21,533 nucleotides of DNA from Pseudomonadota bacterium (GCA_023426505.1 JAFAAP010000321.1:1-21533), one strand, 5' to 3'. Counted from the stretch's first letter, positions 1-7,950 are shown. A program made the numbers and translations. The notes: generated by a model not told the origin, from the sequence alone.

Positions 1-1358
1 GAGCTGTCCATCACCTGGGCAATCATCGCGGCGGCCATCCCCGAAGCGACGCCGATCTCAGCCTGGCAACCTCCCTCCGCCGCGGCGAGGGTCGCATTGT
101 GCTTGCAGAGATAGCCGACGGCCGCGCCGGCGAGCAGGCCCTCGCGGATCTTGTCCATCGGCACCGCCCGCTGACTCTGCGTGAGGGCGTAGACGATCGC
201 CGGCATCACCCCTGCGGAGCCGCCCGTGGGTGCCGTAATCACCAGATGACCACGGGCGTTCTCCTCGGACGCCGCCAGCGCGCAGGCCGCCACCAATGCG
301 ATGGCGCGATCGCTTTCGTACTTCTGATCCATGGCCCGTTCCCAGACGGTCGCGGCCTTGGAGTGAAGCTTGATCGGGCCCGGCAGGACATCGTCCTTGT
401 AGGAAAGGCCGGTCTTTACGGTCGCGAGCATCGCCGCTGCGATCTTGTCCAGGAAGGCGTTGACCTGCTCCTCGCTCTTGCCCGACACCGCCATCTCGTT
501 CGCCATGACCACGTCGGCGATCGAAAGGTTGTTGTTCTCCGCGTGCTGCCGCAGCTCCTTCATGGTCGCATAAGGATATTTCGGCGCACCTTTCTTCGGA
601 GGCTCATAGCCTTTCCACTCGATGAAGCCACCGCCGACGGAGTAGTATTCCTGCTCGTAGAGGGTCTTATCTCCTGCCATGAGCATGCAGGTCATGGTGT
701 TCGGGTGCGGAAAGTCGCCCTTCGGCGCGTCGTAGATGATGTCGGCCAACGAGAGATTGAACGTCTTGTTGCCGAGCTGAACCGGATAGGTCTGGTCCGG
801 CTTGGCGATCATCTCATCGAGGAAGCGCGGGTCCACCGTTGCAGGCTCCTTGCCGACCAGGCCCGCCAGCGCGGCGCGCTCCGTGCCGTGACCTTTGCCG
901 GTGGCGCTCAGGCTGCCGAACAGGTGCACCTTGAGGCCGGTGGCCTGCGCCAGTTGGTCGGCGGGCAGCTTCGTGCAGCGCTGGTAGAAGTCGTAGGTGA
1001 TGCGCATGGGCCCGATCGTGTGCGAGCTCGAGGGGCCGGGTCCCACCTTGTAGAACTCGTCCGCCACCGTCATGACCGGGCCCTTGGACGCTTTGACGAC
1101 CTCAAGGTCAGGCGAGAGGGTGCCGCTCATCTTGAGGCCGGAGACGTCTTTCTCGGCCTCCTTCCTGGCCTGCTGCGCGGCGGCTTCCGTCGCGGCCTGC
1201 TGGGCTCGGGCTTCAGGTGTCCAGGTGGTTCCGGTCATCACCGCTGCTGCGCCGATGGCGGCGTGGCGGATGAAGAACGTGCGGCGGTCTATGCCGACCG
1301 GCGCGTCAGGCGTCGCCGACAGGGGCAGGAACGGCTCGTCCTTGTTGGAGCTCGTCAT
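1..1358 (-). CDS. sdaA: L-serine ammonia-lyase, Tat signal, partial
   Basis: Iron-sulfur L-serine dehydratase (serine to pyruvate plus ammonia), cut by the left window edge after about 452 codons. A spacer and signal region (1-75) precede the beta domain, which carries the family signature GPSSSHTIGPM at about residues 108-118. The alpha domain follows with ITAPTGGSAG and GGCQAE. The Cys of GGCQ (about 431) corresponds to the first [4Fe-4S] ligand of the family; the other two ligands (LTCDP and VPC in known enzymes) would lie outside the window. The N-terminus is unusual: DRRTFF at 24-29, a hydrophobic Ala-rich stretch, then an ARA/QQ site near 52, which reads as a twin-arginine signal. Family members are normally cytoplasmic. 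The ATG at 1358 is preceded by AGGAGG (complement of 1367-1372) at 8 nt. It lies 246 nt downstream of the MFS gene on the same strand. The family call is strong; export is inferred. Confidence 0.9.
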   Translation of the reverse strand, partial: MTSSNKDEPFLPLSATPDAPVGIDRRTFFIRHAAIGAAAVMTGTTWTPEARAQQAATEAAAQQARKEAEKDVSGLKMSGTLSPDLEVVKASKGPVMTVADEFYKVGPGPSSSHTIGPMRITYDFYQRCTKLPADQLAQATGLKVHLFGSLSATGKGHGTERAALAGLVGKEPATVDPRFLDEMIAKPDQTYPVQLGNKTFNLSLADIIYDAPKGDFPHPNTMTCMLMAGDKTLYEQEYYSVGGGFIEWKGYEPPKKGAPKYPYATMKELRQHAENNNLSIADVVMANEMAVSGKSEEQVNAFLDKIAAAMLATVKTGLSYKDDVLPGPIKLHSKAATVWERAMDQKYESDRAIALVAACALAASEENARGHLVITAPTGGSAGVMPAIVYALTQSQRAVPMDKIREGLLAGAAVGYLCKHNATLAAAEGGCQAEIGVASGMAAAMIAQVMDS

Positions 1359-1490
1359 AGGCGCGTCCTCCTGATGAAGGCGGGGCTATGACATGGGGTG
1401 CGAACGGCCCTCCACTCATTTCCGGCGAGGCATCGAATTCGCGTCTCAAACCCTGCCTTTCGGTATCAATCTAGCCGAGATGGAGCCTTG

Positions 1491-1532
1491 CGCTTGACCG
1501 GTAAGGACAATCCCTTGACAGTTTGAGCCATC
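1491..1532 (-). promoter_or_regulatory. Conserved 42-bp upstream motif, copy 1
   Basis: This copy matches a segment at 5209-5250 at 36 of 42 positions. Both lie upstream of minus-strand genes; this one is about 133 nt from the serine lyase start. The core AAGGACAATCCCTT is an imperfect dyad, and the other copy is perfect. A shared promoter or operator is the simplest reading, but a small dispersed repeat is possible. Confidence 0.45.
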
Positions 1533-1604
1533 GCTTCCGGCCCTTGGCGTGACTCGGCCATGAGGCTGGGTCCGGGCAACGCGCTACGCCGCGCAGATCA
1601 ACGC

Positions 1605-2918
1605 TTAGCTGCTGGCCGGATGCGGGTTCGGCACGGAATCAGCAAGATCTATTGCTCGGTCCGCCTCCGGATCGATCAGGAAAAATCCCGCTATCCCTCC
1701 GAGGATGGCGAGGGCTCCGGCAAGGAGCAGCGCTGTGCGGAACCCAGCCCCCGGGCTGGCTCCGGCATCGACCACTAGTCCCATGACGACTGGCGCGAGA
1801 GGGCCAGCCATTGTCGTAATGGCGGTGTTGACGCCAAGGACCGCTCCCCGCTGTCGGATGGGCGCCACCTCAGCGAGCAGACAAGGTGCGAGTACGAAAA
1901 TCACGTTGCACAGCGAGAATCCGAGCACGGCGTATGGAATGAGGAGGATCGACCTCTCGGATTGGGACAGCAGCAGTGTCAGGAGACCCGCGACGATGGT
2001 GCTGGCGCACGCGATCCATCCACAGGCAAACCGGCTCGGGACGCCGCGCCGCTGCAGCCTGTCGGAAAGGGCCGCTACGGCAGGAAGCAGAACGATCTGG
2101 CAGATGGCCATCAGCATCATGATCCAACCAGCCTCGGCCGGTGTGTAGTCGAAGACCTGATGCAGGATCGCCGGCAGCCATACGACAGCGAGGGTCAGGA
2201 GCCAGTAGGAGAAGAACCCGACGAGCTGGATACCGATGACTGTGCGACAGCCGAGCAACCGGCGGTATGACAGATGTGCCTCGGGCTCGGCGGCGGTCTC
2301 GCTGTTGGGCACAAGGTGGCCCTCACGGGCAAACGCAAGCCATGTGGCGCACCAGACAACGCCGATGACGCCGAGAAGTCCGAACGCGGCATGCCAAGAC
2401 CAGGAGGCAATGACGACGACAATCACGGGAGCCACGAGCCCGTTGCCAGCCAGGGCGCCAATGGCGATGAGGCTCGTCGGCAAGGCGCGACGCTCGCTCG
2501 GGAACCACTTGTAGGCGGCATGCGCCGCAACCGGGTAAGCCGGGCCCTCGCCGAAGCCGAGCGCAACCCTGTTGACGATCAACGCGGCCACCGAGACCGA
2601 CAGCAGCATGGGGAGCTGGCACAGGGACCAGATCAGCGCCATCCCTGCCAGCACCCACCGGGTGGCGAACCGGTTCACCAGAAAGCCGCCGATGACTGCT
2701 CCCAACGAGAACAGGGTGAAGAAGCTTGCTCCAACCAGACCGAACTGTGTGTAGCTTAGTCCCAGTTCCTGCATGATCGGCAGCGCCGCGAGGCCGAGCA
2801 CCGCCCTGTCGGCAAAGTTGATCAGCATGAAGAGAAACAGCAGGCCCACCACGACCCAGGCGCGAACCCGATCCGTGGTTCTGGGCGTGAGAACAGCCTG
2901 TATGGGCACCTCCTTCAT
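1605..2918 (-). CDS. MFS transporter, probable ACS-type permease
   Basis: A 437-residue integral membrane protein with about 12 predicted hydrophobic segments and a polar central loop (around 205-225), typical of the major facilitator superfamily. The first segment ends in NFADRAVLGLA, followed by GLSYTQFGLVGASFFTLFSL. This is the pattern of the anion:cation symporter (phthalate/hexuronate permease-like) branch. The substrate cannot be read from the sequence; organic acids are usual for that branch. An ATG at 2924 is also in frame, but the ATG at 2918 sits 9 nt after AGGAAGG and is preferred. The gene lies 246 nt upstream of the serine lyase on the same strand, so a functional link is possible but unproven. 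A perfect 16-bp palindrome overlaps its ribosome binding region. Confidence 0.88.
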   Translation of the reverse strand: MKEVPIQAVLTPRTTDRVRAWVVVGLLFLFMLINFADRAVLGLAALPIMQELGLSYTQFGLVGASFFTLFSLGAVIGGFLVNRFATRWVLAGMALIWSLCQLPMLLSVSVAALIVNRVALGFGEGPAYPVAAHAAYKWFPSERRALPTSLIAIGALAGNGLVAPVIVVVIASWSWHAAFGLLGVIGVVWCATWLAFAREGHLVPNSETAAEPEAHLSYRRLLGCRTVIGIQLVGFFSYWLLTLAVVWLPAILHQVFDYTPAEAGWIMMLMAICQIVLLPAVAALSDRLQRRGVPSRFACGWIACASTIVAGLLTLLLSQSERSILLIPYAVLGFSLCNVIFVLAPCLLAEVAPIRQRGAVLGVNTAITTMAGPLAPVVMGLVVDAGASPGAGFRTALLLAGALAILGGIAGFFLIDPEADRAIDLADSVPNPHPASS

Positions 2919-2928
2919 GGCCATGCCC

Positions 2929-2944
2929 CTTCCTGATCAGGAAG
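2929..2944. promoter_or_regulatory. Perfect 16-bp palindrome over MFS RBS
   Basis: CTTCCTGATCAGGAAG is a perfect inverted repeat ending 4 nt before the upstream ATG (2924) of the transporter. It contains the AGGAAG that serves as its Shine-Dalgarno. It could be a repressor operator or an RNA element hiding the ribosome binding site. Confidence 0.45.
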
Positions 2945-2955
2945 ATGCCACTGTG

Positions 2956-2984
2956 CTGCGGCAATGCAAAGTCCTGCGGCAATG
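2956..2984. repeat. Tandem 11-bp repeat upstream of MFS gene
   Basis: CTGCGGCAATG occurs at 2956-2966 and again at 2974-2984, 18 bp apart start to start. This is 12-40 bp beyond the palindrome at 2929-2944. The spacing is close to two helical turns, suiting a dimeric regulator upstream of the transporter. The rest of the 2925-3261 gap holds nothing else I recognise. Confidence 0.4.
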
Positions 2985-3261
2985 ATCTCTCGGCATTCCC
3001 TGCGCCCAGAGCCACTATCACATCAGGCCTGATCCACTTCGAGAATTGGCTGGAATTTCGCCTTTTCAGTGTCCTGAAATGTCAAGGGCCCGCCCGTGTC
3101 GACCGAGCTAGACACGTGCCTCAAGAGCCATCGAGCCGGGATCATCTGATCCGGCCGACGCGCTCGCGATTGGCTGGACGCCACCCGAGAACTTGGCTGA
3201 AAGCGGCTGGCAAGGCATGCTCAGTTGGTCAGGTCCAAACCCTCACCGAGGCGAAGCTCGC

Positions 3262-3783
3262 TCATGAAAGCTGGAGCACGACATGAGTGGCGTCCGGGCC
3301 ACGCCGCGTCGTGATCGCGAGCCCGCTCGTCTCGAACACCTTCAGCATGGCGGTGTTCTCCGGGAGGACATCGGCAGTCAGCGCCTTGAGCCCGGCTTGA
3401 CGGGCGATTGTCAGGAGATGGCGCATCAGAGCCGCGCCAATCCCCTTGCCTTGGTGGGCATCGTCCACGGCGAAGGCGACCTCGGCCTGATCGGGCGGTC
3501 CCACGATGTAACGCGCTCCGCCGACGATCAGCGGCTTCCTGTCCTCCTCCACCACAGCGACCAGGGCAACGTGGCGCACGAAGTCGACATTGATGTAGAA
3601 GTCGACCTCCTGATCGGTGAAGCCGCGCTTGAAGGCGAAGAAGCGTCGGTAGAGGGACTGGGCGCTTGTGCGCCCGACGGCGGCGAGCATCCCGGCCCGA
3701 TCCCCGGGCTTGAGAGCACGGATCTCAGCCGTACGTCCGTCACGCAGGACCTCCGTGGCCAGATAGTCTCTCGCCTGAACCAT
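3262..3783 (-). CDS. GNAT family N-acetyltransferase
   Basis: A 173-residue single-domain GCN5-related acetyltransferase. The acetyl-CoA binding motif A reads VDDAHQGKGIGAALM, with QGKGIGA at about 111-117, preceded by the beta-strand AEVAFAV. The C-terminal half (LTADVLPENTAMLKVFETSGL) fits motif B. The N-terminal region (IRALKPGDRAGMLAAVGRTSAQSLYRRFFAFKR) resembles the acetyltransferase domain of Pat/YfiQ-type protein lysine acetyltransferases, here without the acyl-CoA synthetase-like part. The substrate may therefore be a protein, but that is inference. The ATG at 3783 is chosen over an in-frame TTG at 3792; neither has a strong Shine-Dalgarno. Confidence 0.85.
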   Translation of the reverse strand: MVQARDYLATEVLRDGRTAEIRALKPGDRAGMLAAVGRTSAQSLYRRFFAFKRGFTDQEVDFYINVDFVRHVALVAVVEEDRKPLIVGGARYIVGPPDQAEVAFAVDDAHQGKGIGAALMRHLLTIARQAGLKALTADVLPENTAMLKVFETSGLAITTRRGPDATHVVLQLS

Positions 3784-3861
3784 CGTGCTCAAGCCCCCGG
3801 GCCGGGGTCGAAGACGGCGCTGTCCCTCATAGGCGTCTCCGCGACTCCTGCTCGAAGGACC

Positions 3862-4302
3862 TTAATAGTACCGGCGGTAAGCCACCCGAGGCCCAAAGTA
3901 GCGCGGGCCGTAGTGCGCCCGATACCCGCCGTAATAGCGAGGTCCGTAATAGACGCGTCGAGGATAAAGGCGCGGGCCGTAATAAGCCGGACGTGGATAG
4001 TAGTAGCGTGGAGCGTAGTAGACGGGCGGCGGGTAGTAATAGCCTGGTCCGACTCCGTAGTAGCCATAAGCGGGGTAGCCATATCCATGCCCGTACGCGG
4101 GGGCGGTCGCGGCGGCGGTGATCAGGCTCCCGAGGATTGCCCCGCCGACCAGTCCGGCCGCGACGGCGCCGCCGCCCCAGCCGCTGTGGCGATAGTACCC
4201 GCCGTAACCCCAACCGTAGCCGCGCCAATACTGCGCGTTTGCCGCTCCGGCGCTGCCCGCCAGAATCAAGGCCGCAGCAGCGACTGTTGTGAGTTTTTTC
4301 AT
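3862..4302 (-). CDS. Secreted Tyr/Gly-rich repeat protein
   Basis: 146 residues. A clear Sec signal peptide (MKKLTTVAAAALILAGSAGAANA, cleavage about 23/24) is followed by a Tyr/Gly-rich segment, then a glycine-zipper-like hydrophobic stretch (GGGAVAAGLVGGAILGSLI, about 48-66). The C-terminal half has tandem YYGPR/YYPRP/YFGPR repeats. It is probably an envelope protein in which the zipper inserts in or contacts a membrane. Similar small proteins are common in Methylobacteriaceae and lack a defined function. The ATG at 4302 has GGAG 8 nt upstream and begins the signal peptide. A GTG at 4329 in frame would add nine residues that spoil the signal, so it was not used. Confidence 0.75.
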   Translation of the reverse strand: MKKLTTVAAAALILAGSAGAANAQYWRGYGWGYGGYYRHSGWGGGAVAAGLVGGAILGSLITAAATAPAYGHGYGYPAYGYYGVGPGYYYPPPVYYAPRYYYPRPAYYGPRLYPRRVYYGPRYYGGYRAHYGPRYFGPRVAYRRYY

Positions 4303-4706
4303 GGCCGTCTCCGAACCTTCCGTATCCACCCCTCTGCGTCGTTGAGCCTCCTTATGGCCGTGTGGCCGTGATCATCGTCATGGACGGCCATGAGCCCGAC
4401 CATGCAGGCCGGGTGCTCGTCTCTTCAATTATAACACCAACGATCACCCATGGGCTGGACGATCTCGATATCATGATTGACGAGGTTGCGTGCGTTGAAG
4501 GACTTGGCCATCAAAACCTGACTAGGGTGGAGTATCCGGCGATACGAGATGTGGGAGGTAATCGCCGGCTCGAGGCAGGACCTCTCCGTCCGCCTCGTAT
4601 CAGACCAAAGCGCCCAATCGGCGCCACTTGACTGTACGAGACAGGAAGCGGCTATTTCAGACGGGCTCACGGCCTCTGGCACAGGCTTTTAAACGTGGCT
4701 TCGCCG
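4303..4706. other. Gap without convincing gene
   Basis: Short open frames exist on both strands (plus 4362-4631, minus 4425-4682). They lack a ribosome binding site, show no recognisable domain and have mixed codon use. No RNA gene, repeat or terminator with a T-tract was found. Confidence 0.4.
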
Positions 4707-5132
4707 TCATCGCGAGCACTGCCGGTACTCGGTGCCGCCTGTGTCCTGCTCGTTGAAGTATCGCCTGAGCGATCCGTTCGGCTGCGTCGCCATGAGAACC
4801 GTCACCTCGTTGCCCGCGACGGCGTTGGCACAGTCAAGGAGAAGGCGTTGACGGTCGCCGGCTGGCCTGATGGATTTGATCCGGCACGTCGCCTGAGGCG
4901 TTCGCAGGCGGCTGCCGGAGACGATGAACGCGGGCGCGAAGATGTCGACCGGCTTCTTGAAGGATGTTCCCTTTCCGGCGGATGAGTAAACTTCCGCGCA
5001 GTCAGCGCCTCCCGACAGCCAAGCCCCCTGGAATCCCGAAAGGCCTCCCTGCGCCATTGCGCCCGGTATGCCCGCCAATAAGGCAAGGCCCAATCCAAGC
5101 CCAGTGGCAGCCATAATGCCTGCAACTCCCAT
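4707..5132 (-). CDS. Secreted four-cysteine hypothetical protein
   Basis: 141 residues. The ATG at 5132 follows AAGGAGG by 5 nt and opens a signal peptide (hydrophobic core MAATGLGLGLALLAGIPGA, cleavage AMA/QG near 27/28). A longer frame to 5189 is open but has no better start. The mature part has four cysteines (45, 83, 101, 139) that could form two disulfides, as expected for a small periplasmic domain. No catalytic motif is recognised and the family is unknown to me. Upstream, at 5209-5250, lies the second copy of the 42-bp motif also found before the serine lyase gene. Confidence 0.72.
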   Translation of the reverse strand: MGVAGIMAATGLGLGLALLAGIPGAMAQGGLSGFQGAWLSGGADCAEVYSSAGKGTSFKKPVDIFAPAFIVSGSRLRTPQATCRIKSIRPAGDRQRLLLDCANAVAGNEVTVLMATQPNGSLRRYFNEQDTGGTEYRQCSR

Positions 5133-5208
5133 CGTGGCCTCCTTCGATGGCGAGACCTTCCTCCCCGGCCATTCGCCACGGAACCACAATAGCTAAGCCT
5201 AAGCACCA

Positions 5209-5250
5209 CGCTTGACGGAAAGGGACAATCCCTTGGCAGTTTGGGCCATC
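5209..5250 (-). promoter_or_regulatory. Conserved 42-bp upstream motif, copy 2
   Basis: Second copy of the motif at 1491-1532, matching at 36 of 42 positions. It holds a perfect dyad AAGGGA-CAA-TCCCTT at 5220-5234. It sits 77 nt upstream of the four-cysteine protein gene. Confidence 0.45.
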
Positions 5251-5521
5251 AATATCGGTCCCGATGTCACGCAATTCTGGTCCGGCAAGCACGTCTCGGA
5301 GCCCCGAAGCCCCGAAACCCCGAGGCCAAGATAAAAACAACGTGGCCGTACAGACGAAGGCTAGCCTCAGCAGTTCTCGAAGCGTGGCGTCTCGATGATT
5401 CGAACCGAAGCTGCTCTTGATTGGACGGCTGGACCTGTGCGGTGCTGTCAGGGCCTTGTTAGGGCCGGCTCTCGAGGTCTTCGAAATCGAGCACTTAAAT
5501 CAGCGGCTTAGTCAGAAGCGA

Positions 5522-5573
5522 TGGCGGAGACGGAGTCCTTTTGGATACGTTCCGAGGGCTTCCGATACCTTCC
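5522..5573. other. Candidate att site next to integrase
   Basis: On the minus strand, 5535 to 5522 reads CTCCGTCTCCGCCA, which matches the usual 3' end (with CCA) of bacterial tRNA-Ser genes. No T-arm or body follows, so it is not a tRNA gene. Two direct repeats, GATACGTTCC (5544-5553) and GATACCTTCC (5564-5573), lie 20 bp apart like integrase arm sites. The integrase starts 120 nt further on. A displaced tRNA 3' end at the left junction of the island fits these facts, but no second copy was seen in the window. The rest of the 5133-5692 gap holds no gene I can support. Confidence 0.35.
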
Positions 5574-5692
5574 ATTTAACCCACTGATTCCCTTGTGAAT
5601 CAAGCTTTTGGGATCTAGCCAGTTCCAACAGCTTCCGGCAGCATCTACCGTGCTTTTGTGGGCAGGGCTGTGGGCAAGGGAGTTCGACGGAC

Positions 5693-6931
5693 ATGCCTGT
5701 GATGAACAAGCTGACCGCTGTGGCGGTCACCAACATGACCAAGCCCGGTCGATACGCCGACGGCAATGGCCTTTATCTTCAGATCGCTAAGGGCGGGACA
5801 AAGTCCTGGCTCTTTCGATACATGCGGGCCGGCAAGGCTCGCCAGATGGGTTTGGGCCCGGTTCACATCGTGCCGCTCGCGAGAGCCCGCGCGAAGGCGA
5901 TGGAGTGCCAGCGGGGGCTGCTGGAGGGGATCGATCCGCTCGACGCTCGACACGCGAGGCTGGTACAGACCCGTATCGAGGCAGCCCGCGGCATCACCTT
6001 TCGTGAGTGTGGCGAGAAACATATAGCGGCTCATGAGGCTGGGTGGCGCAACTCGAAGCACCGTGACCAGTGGAAAAACACTCTGGCCACGTACGTCTAT
6101 CCGGTGATCGGTGATCTGCCGGCGGATGGGATTGACACGGGGCTCGTCCTGAAGATCCTGGAGCCGATCTGGACGACCAAGGCCGAGACGGCTGGAAGGG
6201 TCCGTGGCCGTATCGAGGCGATTCTCGATTGGGCGACTGCCCGAGGCTACCGCACCGGGGAGAACCCCGCCCGCTGGCGTGGGCACCTGGACAAGCTCTT
6301 TCCCGCCCGCACCAAGATCGCGAAGGTGCGGCATCATCCAGCCATGTCTTATGCCGAATTGCCCGGCTTTATGGCTGAGCTAAGGGACCGCTCCGGCATC
6401 AGCGCCCGTGCGCTCGAGTTCGCGATCCTGACCGCTGCAAGGACCGGTGAGGTGATTGGAGCGCAATGGTCCGAGATCGATCTCGGCGTACGTATCTGGA
6501 CGGTCCCAGCCGAACGCATGAAGGCCGGCCGCGAGCATCGTGTGCCGCTTTCCGACCGAGCTGTAGAGCTTCTGTCCCGACTGCCACGCGAGGACGAGTG
6601 GGTCTTTCCTGGGGGCAGGGCAGGCAAGCCACTGTCCAACATGGCTCTGCTGGAGGTTATGCGAGGGATGCGGCCGGACGATGAGTTCGTACCGCACGGC
6701 TTCCGGTCGACGTTTAGGGATTGGGCATCGGAGCGTACGTCGTTCCCTCATGAGGTCTGCGAGATGGCACTCGCACACGCAATCCCGAATAAGGTCGAGA
6801 GCGCCTACCGTCGTGGCGACCTGTTCGAGAAGCGGCGCCGGCTTATGGCGGAATGGGCCAAATACAATACATCCCGGCCGGCACCGGTGCAGGCAGATGT
6901 AGTTAAGCTCAAAGCCCGAGGCGTATCGTGA
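5693..6931 (+). CDS. int: P4-type tyrosine recombinase/integrase
   Basis: 412-residue site-specific integrase. The N-terminal DUF4102-like arm-binding domain (about 5-95) contains YADGNGLYLQIAKGGTKSWLFRY. A SAM-like core-binding domain follows (100-200). The catalytic domain (215-390) has R250 in TAARTGEV, K277, H335 and R338 in HGFRSTFRDWA, H362 in LAHAIPNK, and the nucleophile Y372 in SAYRRGD. All active residues are present, so it should be functional. The ATG at 5693 has AAGGGAG about 10 nt upstream. The stop overlaps the GTG of the next gene (GTGA), suggesting coupled translation. It is the left-end gene of the element. Confidence 0.95.
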   Translation: MPVMNKLTAVAVTNMTKPGRYADGNGLYLQIAKGGTKSWLFRYMRAGKARQMGLGPVHIVPLARARAKAMECQRGLLEGIDPLDARHARLVQTRIEAARGITFRECGEKHIAAHEAGWRNSKHRDQWKNTLATYVYPVIGDLPADGIDTGLVLKILEPIWTTKAETAGRVRGRIEAILDWATARGYRTGENPARWRGHLDKLFPARTKIAKVRHHPAMSYAELPGFMAELRDRSGISARALEFAILTAARTGEVIGAQWSEIDLGVRIWTVPAERMKAGREHRVPLSDRAVELLSRLPREDEWVFPGGRAGKPLSNMALLEVMRGMRPDDEFVPHGFRSTFRDWASERTSFPHEVCEMALAHAIPNKVESAYRRGDLFEKRRRLMAEWAKYNTSRPAPVQADVVKLKARGVS

Positions 6932-7251
6932 GTGCTGAACAGACAAATCCAGAAATTGAGTGGGTACCGCTTGCCGAAGCCCCGCTCAAGCTCCGCTTTG
7001 GATGGGAACTTCCAAAGGAGAAAGAGTGGAACGGTCCTCTTAGGATCTTTAAATATGGAATGGGCTGGGTTTCTATCTACAGGACTAGTCAGGGCTATTT
7101 TGTTATTAAATGTTATCAATTCGATGACCACAATGCCGGAGCAGCATTCCCGATTGGTGATAATACTTATCTCGGCACAGATGCTCTCGGCACAGATGCC
7201 CACCGCTCTGTACTGGAGATCACCGAACAGCGGGGTCTCGTCAATGCTTAG
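6928..7251 (+). CDS. Hypothetical protein coupled to integrase
   Basis: 107 residues, GTG start overlapping the integrase stop by 4 nt. No domain is recognised. It is soluble, with aromatic-rich beta-like stretches (GMGWVSIYRTSQGYFVIKCYQF). A perfect 15-bp tandem duplication at 7171-7200 encodes LGTDA twice, probably a recent slippage. The base composition is visibly more AT-rich than the integrase, suggesting separate acquisition. It could be an island accessory gene; no function is proposed. Confidence 0.6.
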   Translation: MSAEQTNPEIEWVPLAEAPLKLRFGWELPKEKEWNGPLRIFKYGMGWVSIYRTSQGYFVIKCYQFDDHNAGAAFPIGDNTYLGTDALGTDAHRSVLEITEQRGLVNA

Positions 7252-7311
7252 CGCACGCATCGGGCGATTGAGATAGCCATTAGATTAGCTGTCAGAGAGG
7301 GGCAGCTCGCA

Positions 7312-7863
7312 ATGCGTGCTAGAGAGACTGCCCGCGGAGAATTCGTAAAAATTCTCGCCTCAGAAATCCCAAAACTAAAGATTACTAGTTGGTGGGAGAG
7401 CGAGGCTGAGGACCGTGGCGGCGGGCGTTTGTACGACCTTCAGGTCGGACTTATCAGATTACAGGACACCCCGTTGGATTCTTCCCGAAGTCTTTCAATC
7501 CTGATGTCTCGCGATCCGAACATTCTCCGACAGATCACGCCCGATGTGCCGAGACTGCCAGCTAAAGAGGCAGAACCCAGCTCAATAATCCAGAAAGAAG
7601 ACGAATCCAACAAATACCTACGCGATCGACGAGGCAAAAGCCTCCAACCGCAGTGGGAGACTGTTCTGATTGACGCTGCAGCTTTCATGTACTCGAACGA
7701 GCCCTCTGGGGAACTCAAACAAGTTGTCGAATACTGTCAAATGAGAATAGAGCGAAATATCGGGGATCCGAAATTCCGGCCTAGTTACGAGACAATCGAA
7801 GAACATATCCGGCCGCTTTGGCAGGCATTCAAACGGATCGAAGGTGGCAATTACCAACTTTAA
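7312..7863 (+). CDS. Hypothetical island protein
   Basis: 183 residues. The ATG is preceded by GAGAGGGG about 9 nt upstream. The N-terminal part is charged (GEFVKILASEIPKLKITSWW), the middle is polar and probably flexible (LPAKEAEPSSIIQKEDESNK), and the C-terminal third is helical (LKQVVEYCQMRIERNI, then SYETIEEHIRPLWQAFKR). That last part resembles short helical C-termini of some phage accessory proteins, but I do not recognise the family. Like its neighbour it is more AT-rich than the rest of the element, so both may be cargo. There is no membrane segment or signal peptide. Confidence 0.62.
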   Translation: MRARETARGEFVKILASEIPKLKITSWWESEAEDRGGGRLYDLQVGLIRLQDTPLDSSRSLSILMSRDPNILRQITPDVPRLPAKEAEPSSIIQKEDESNKYLRDRRGKSLQPQWETVLIDAAAFMYSNEPSGELKQVVEYCQMRIERNIGDPKFRPSYETIEEHIRPLWQAFKRIEGGNYQL

Positions 7864-7950
7864 CCAACTTTCAGCACCTCCCTCGCTGGCCGTTCCTCTG
7901 CCTTACTGAAGGCACGTTCCAAGCAGGCACAATGAAAGCCGAGGTGCAAC

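Noticed and set aside
20..130. Apparent loss of iron-sulfur cysteines (ATG-GSAG and VAS variants) in the serine lyase
   Set aside because: The true ligands are the Cys of GCQ, LTC and VPC. GCQ is present, and the other two positions lie beyond the window edge.
99..1391. 430-codon plus-strand frame
   Set aside because: It is antisense to the serine ammonia-lyase. Its translation is Arg/His/Val-rich without any domain, while the minus strand has clear family motifs.
3283..4371. 362-codon plus-strand frame
   Set aside because: Antisense to the GNAT and Tyr-rich protein genes; low-complexity translation with no motif or ribosome binding site.
5398..5407. GATTCGAACC resembling a tRNA T-arm on the minus strand
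   Set aside because: The flanking five bases do not pair as a T-stem, and no acceptor or anticodon stem can be built.
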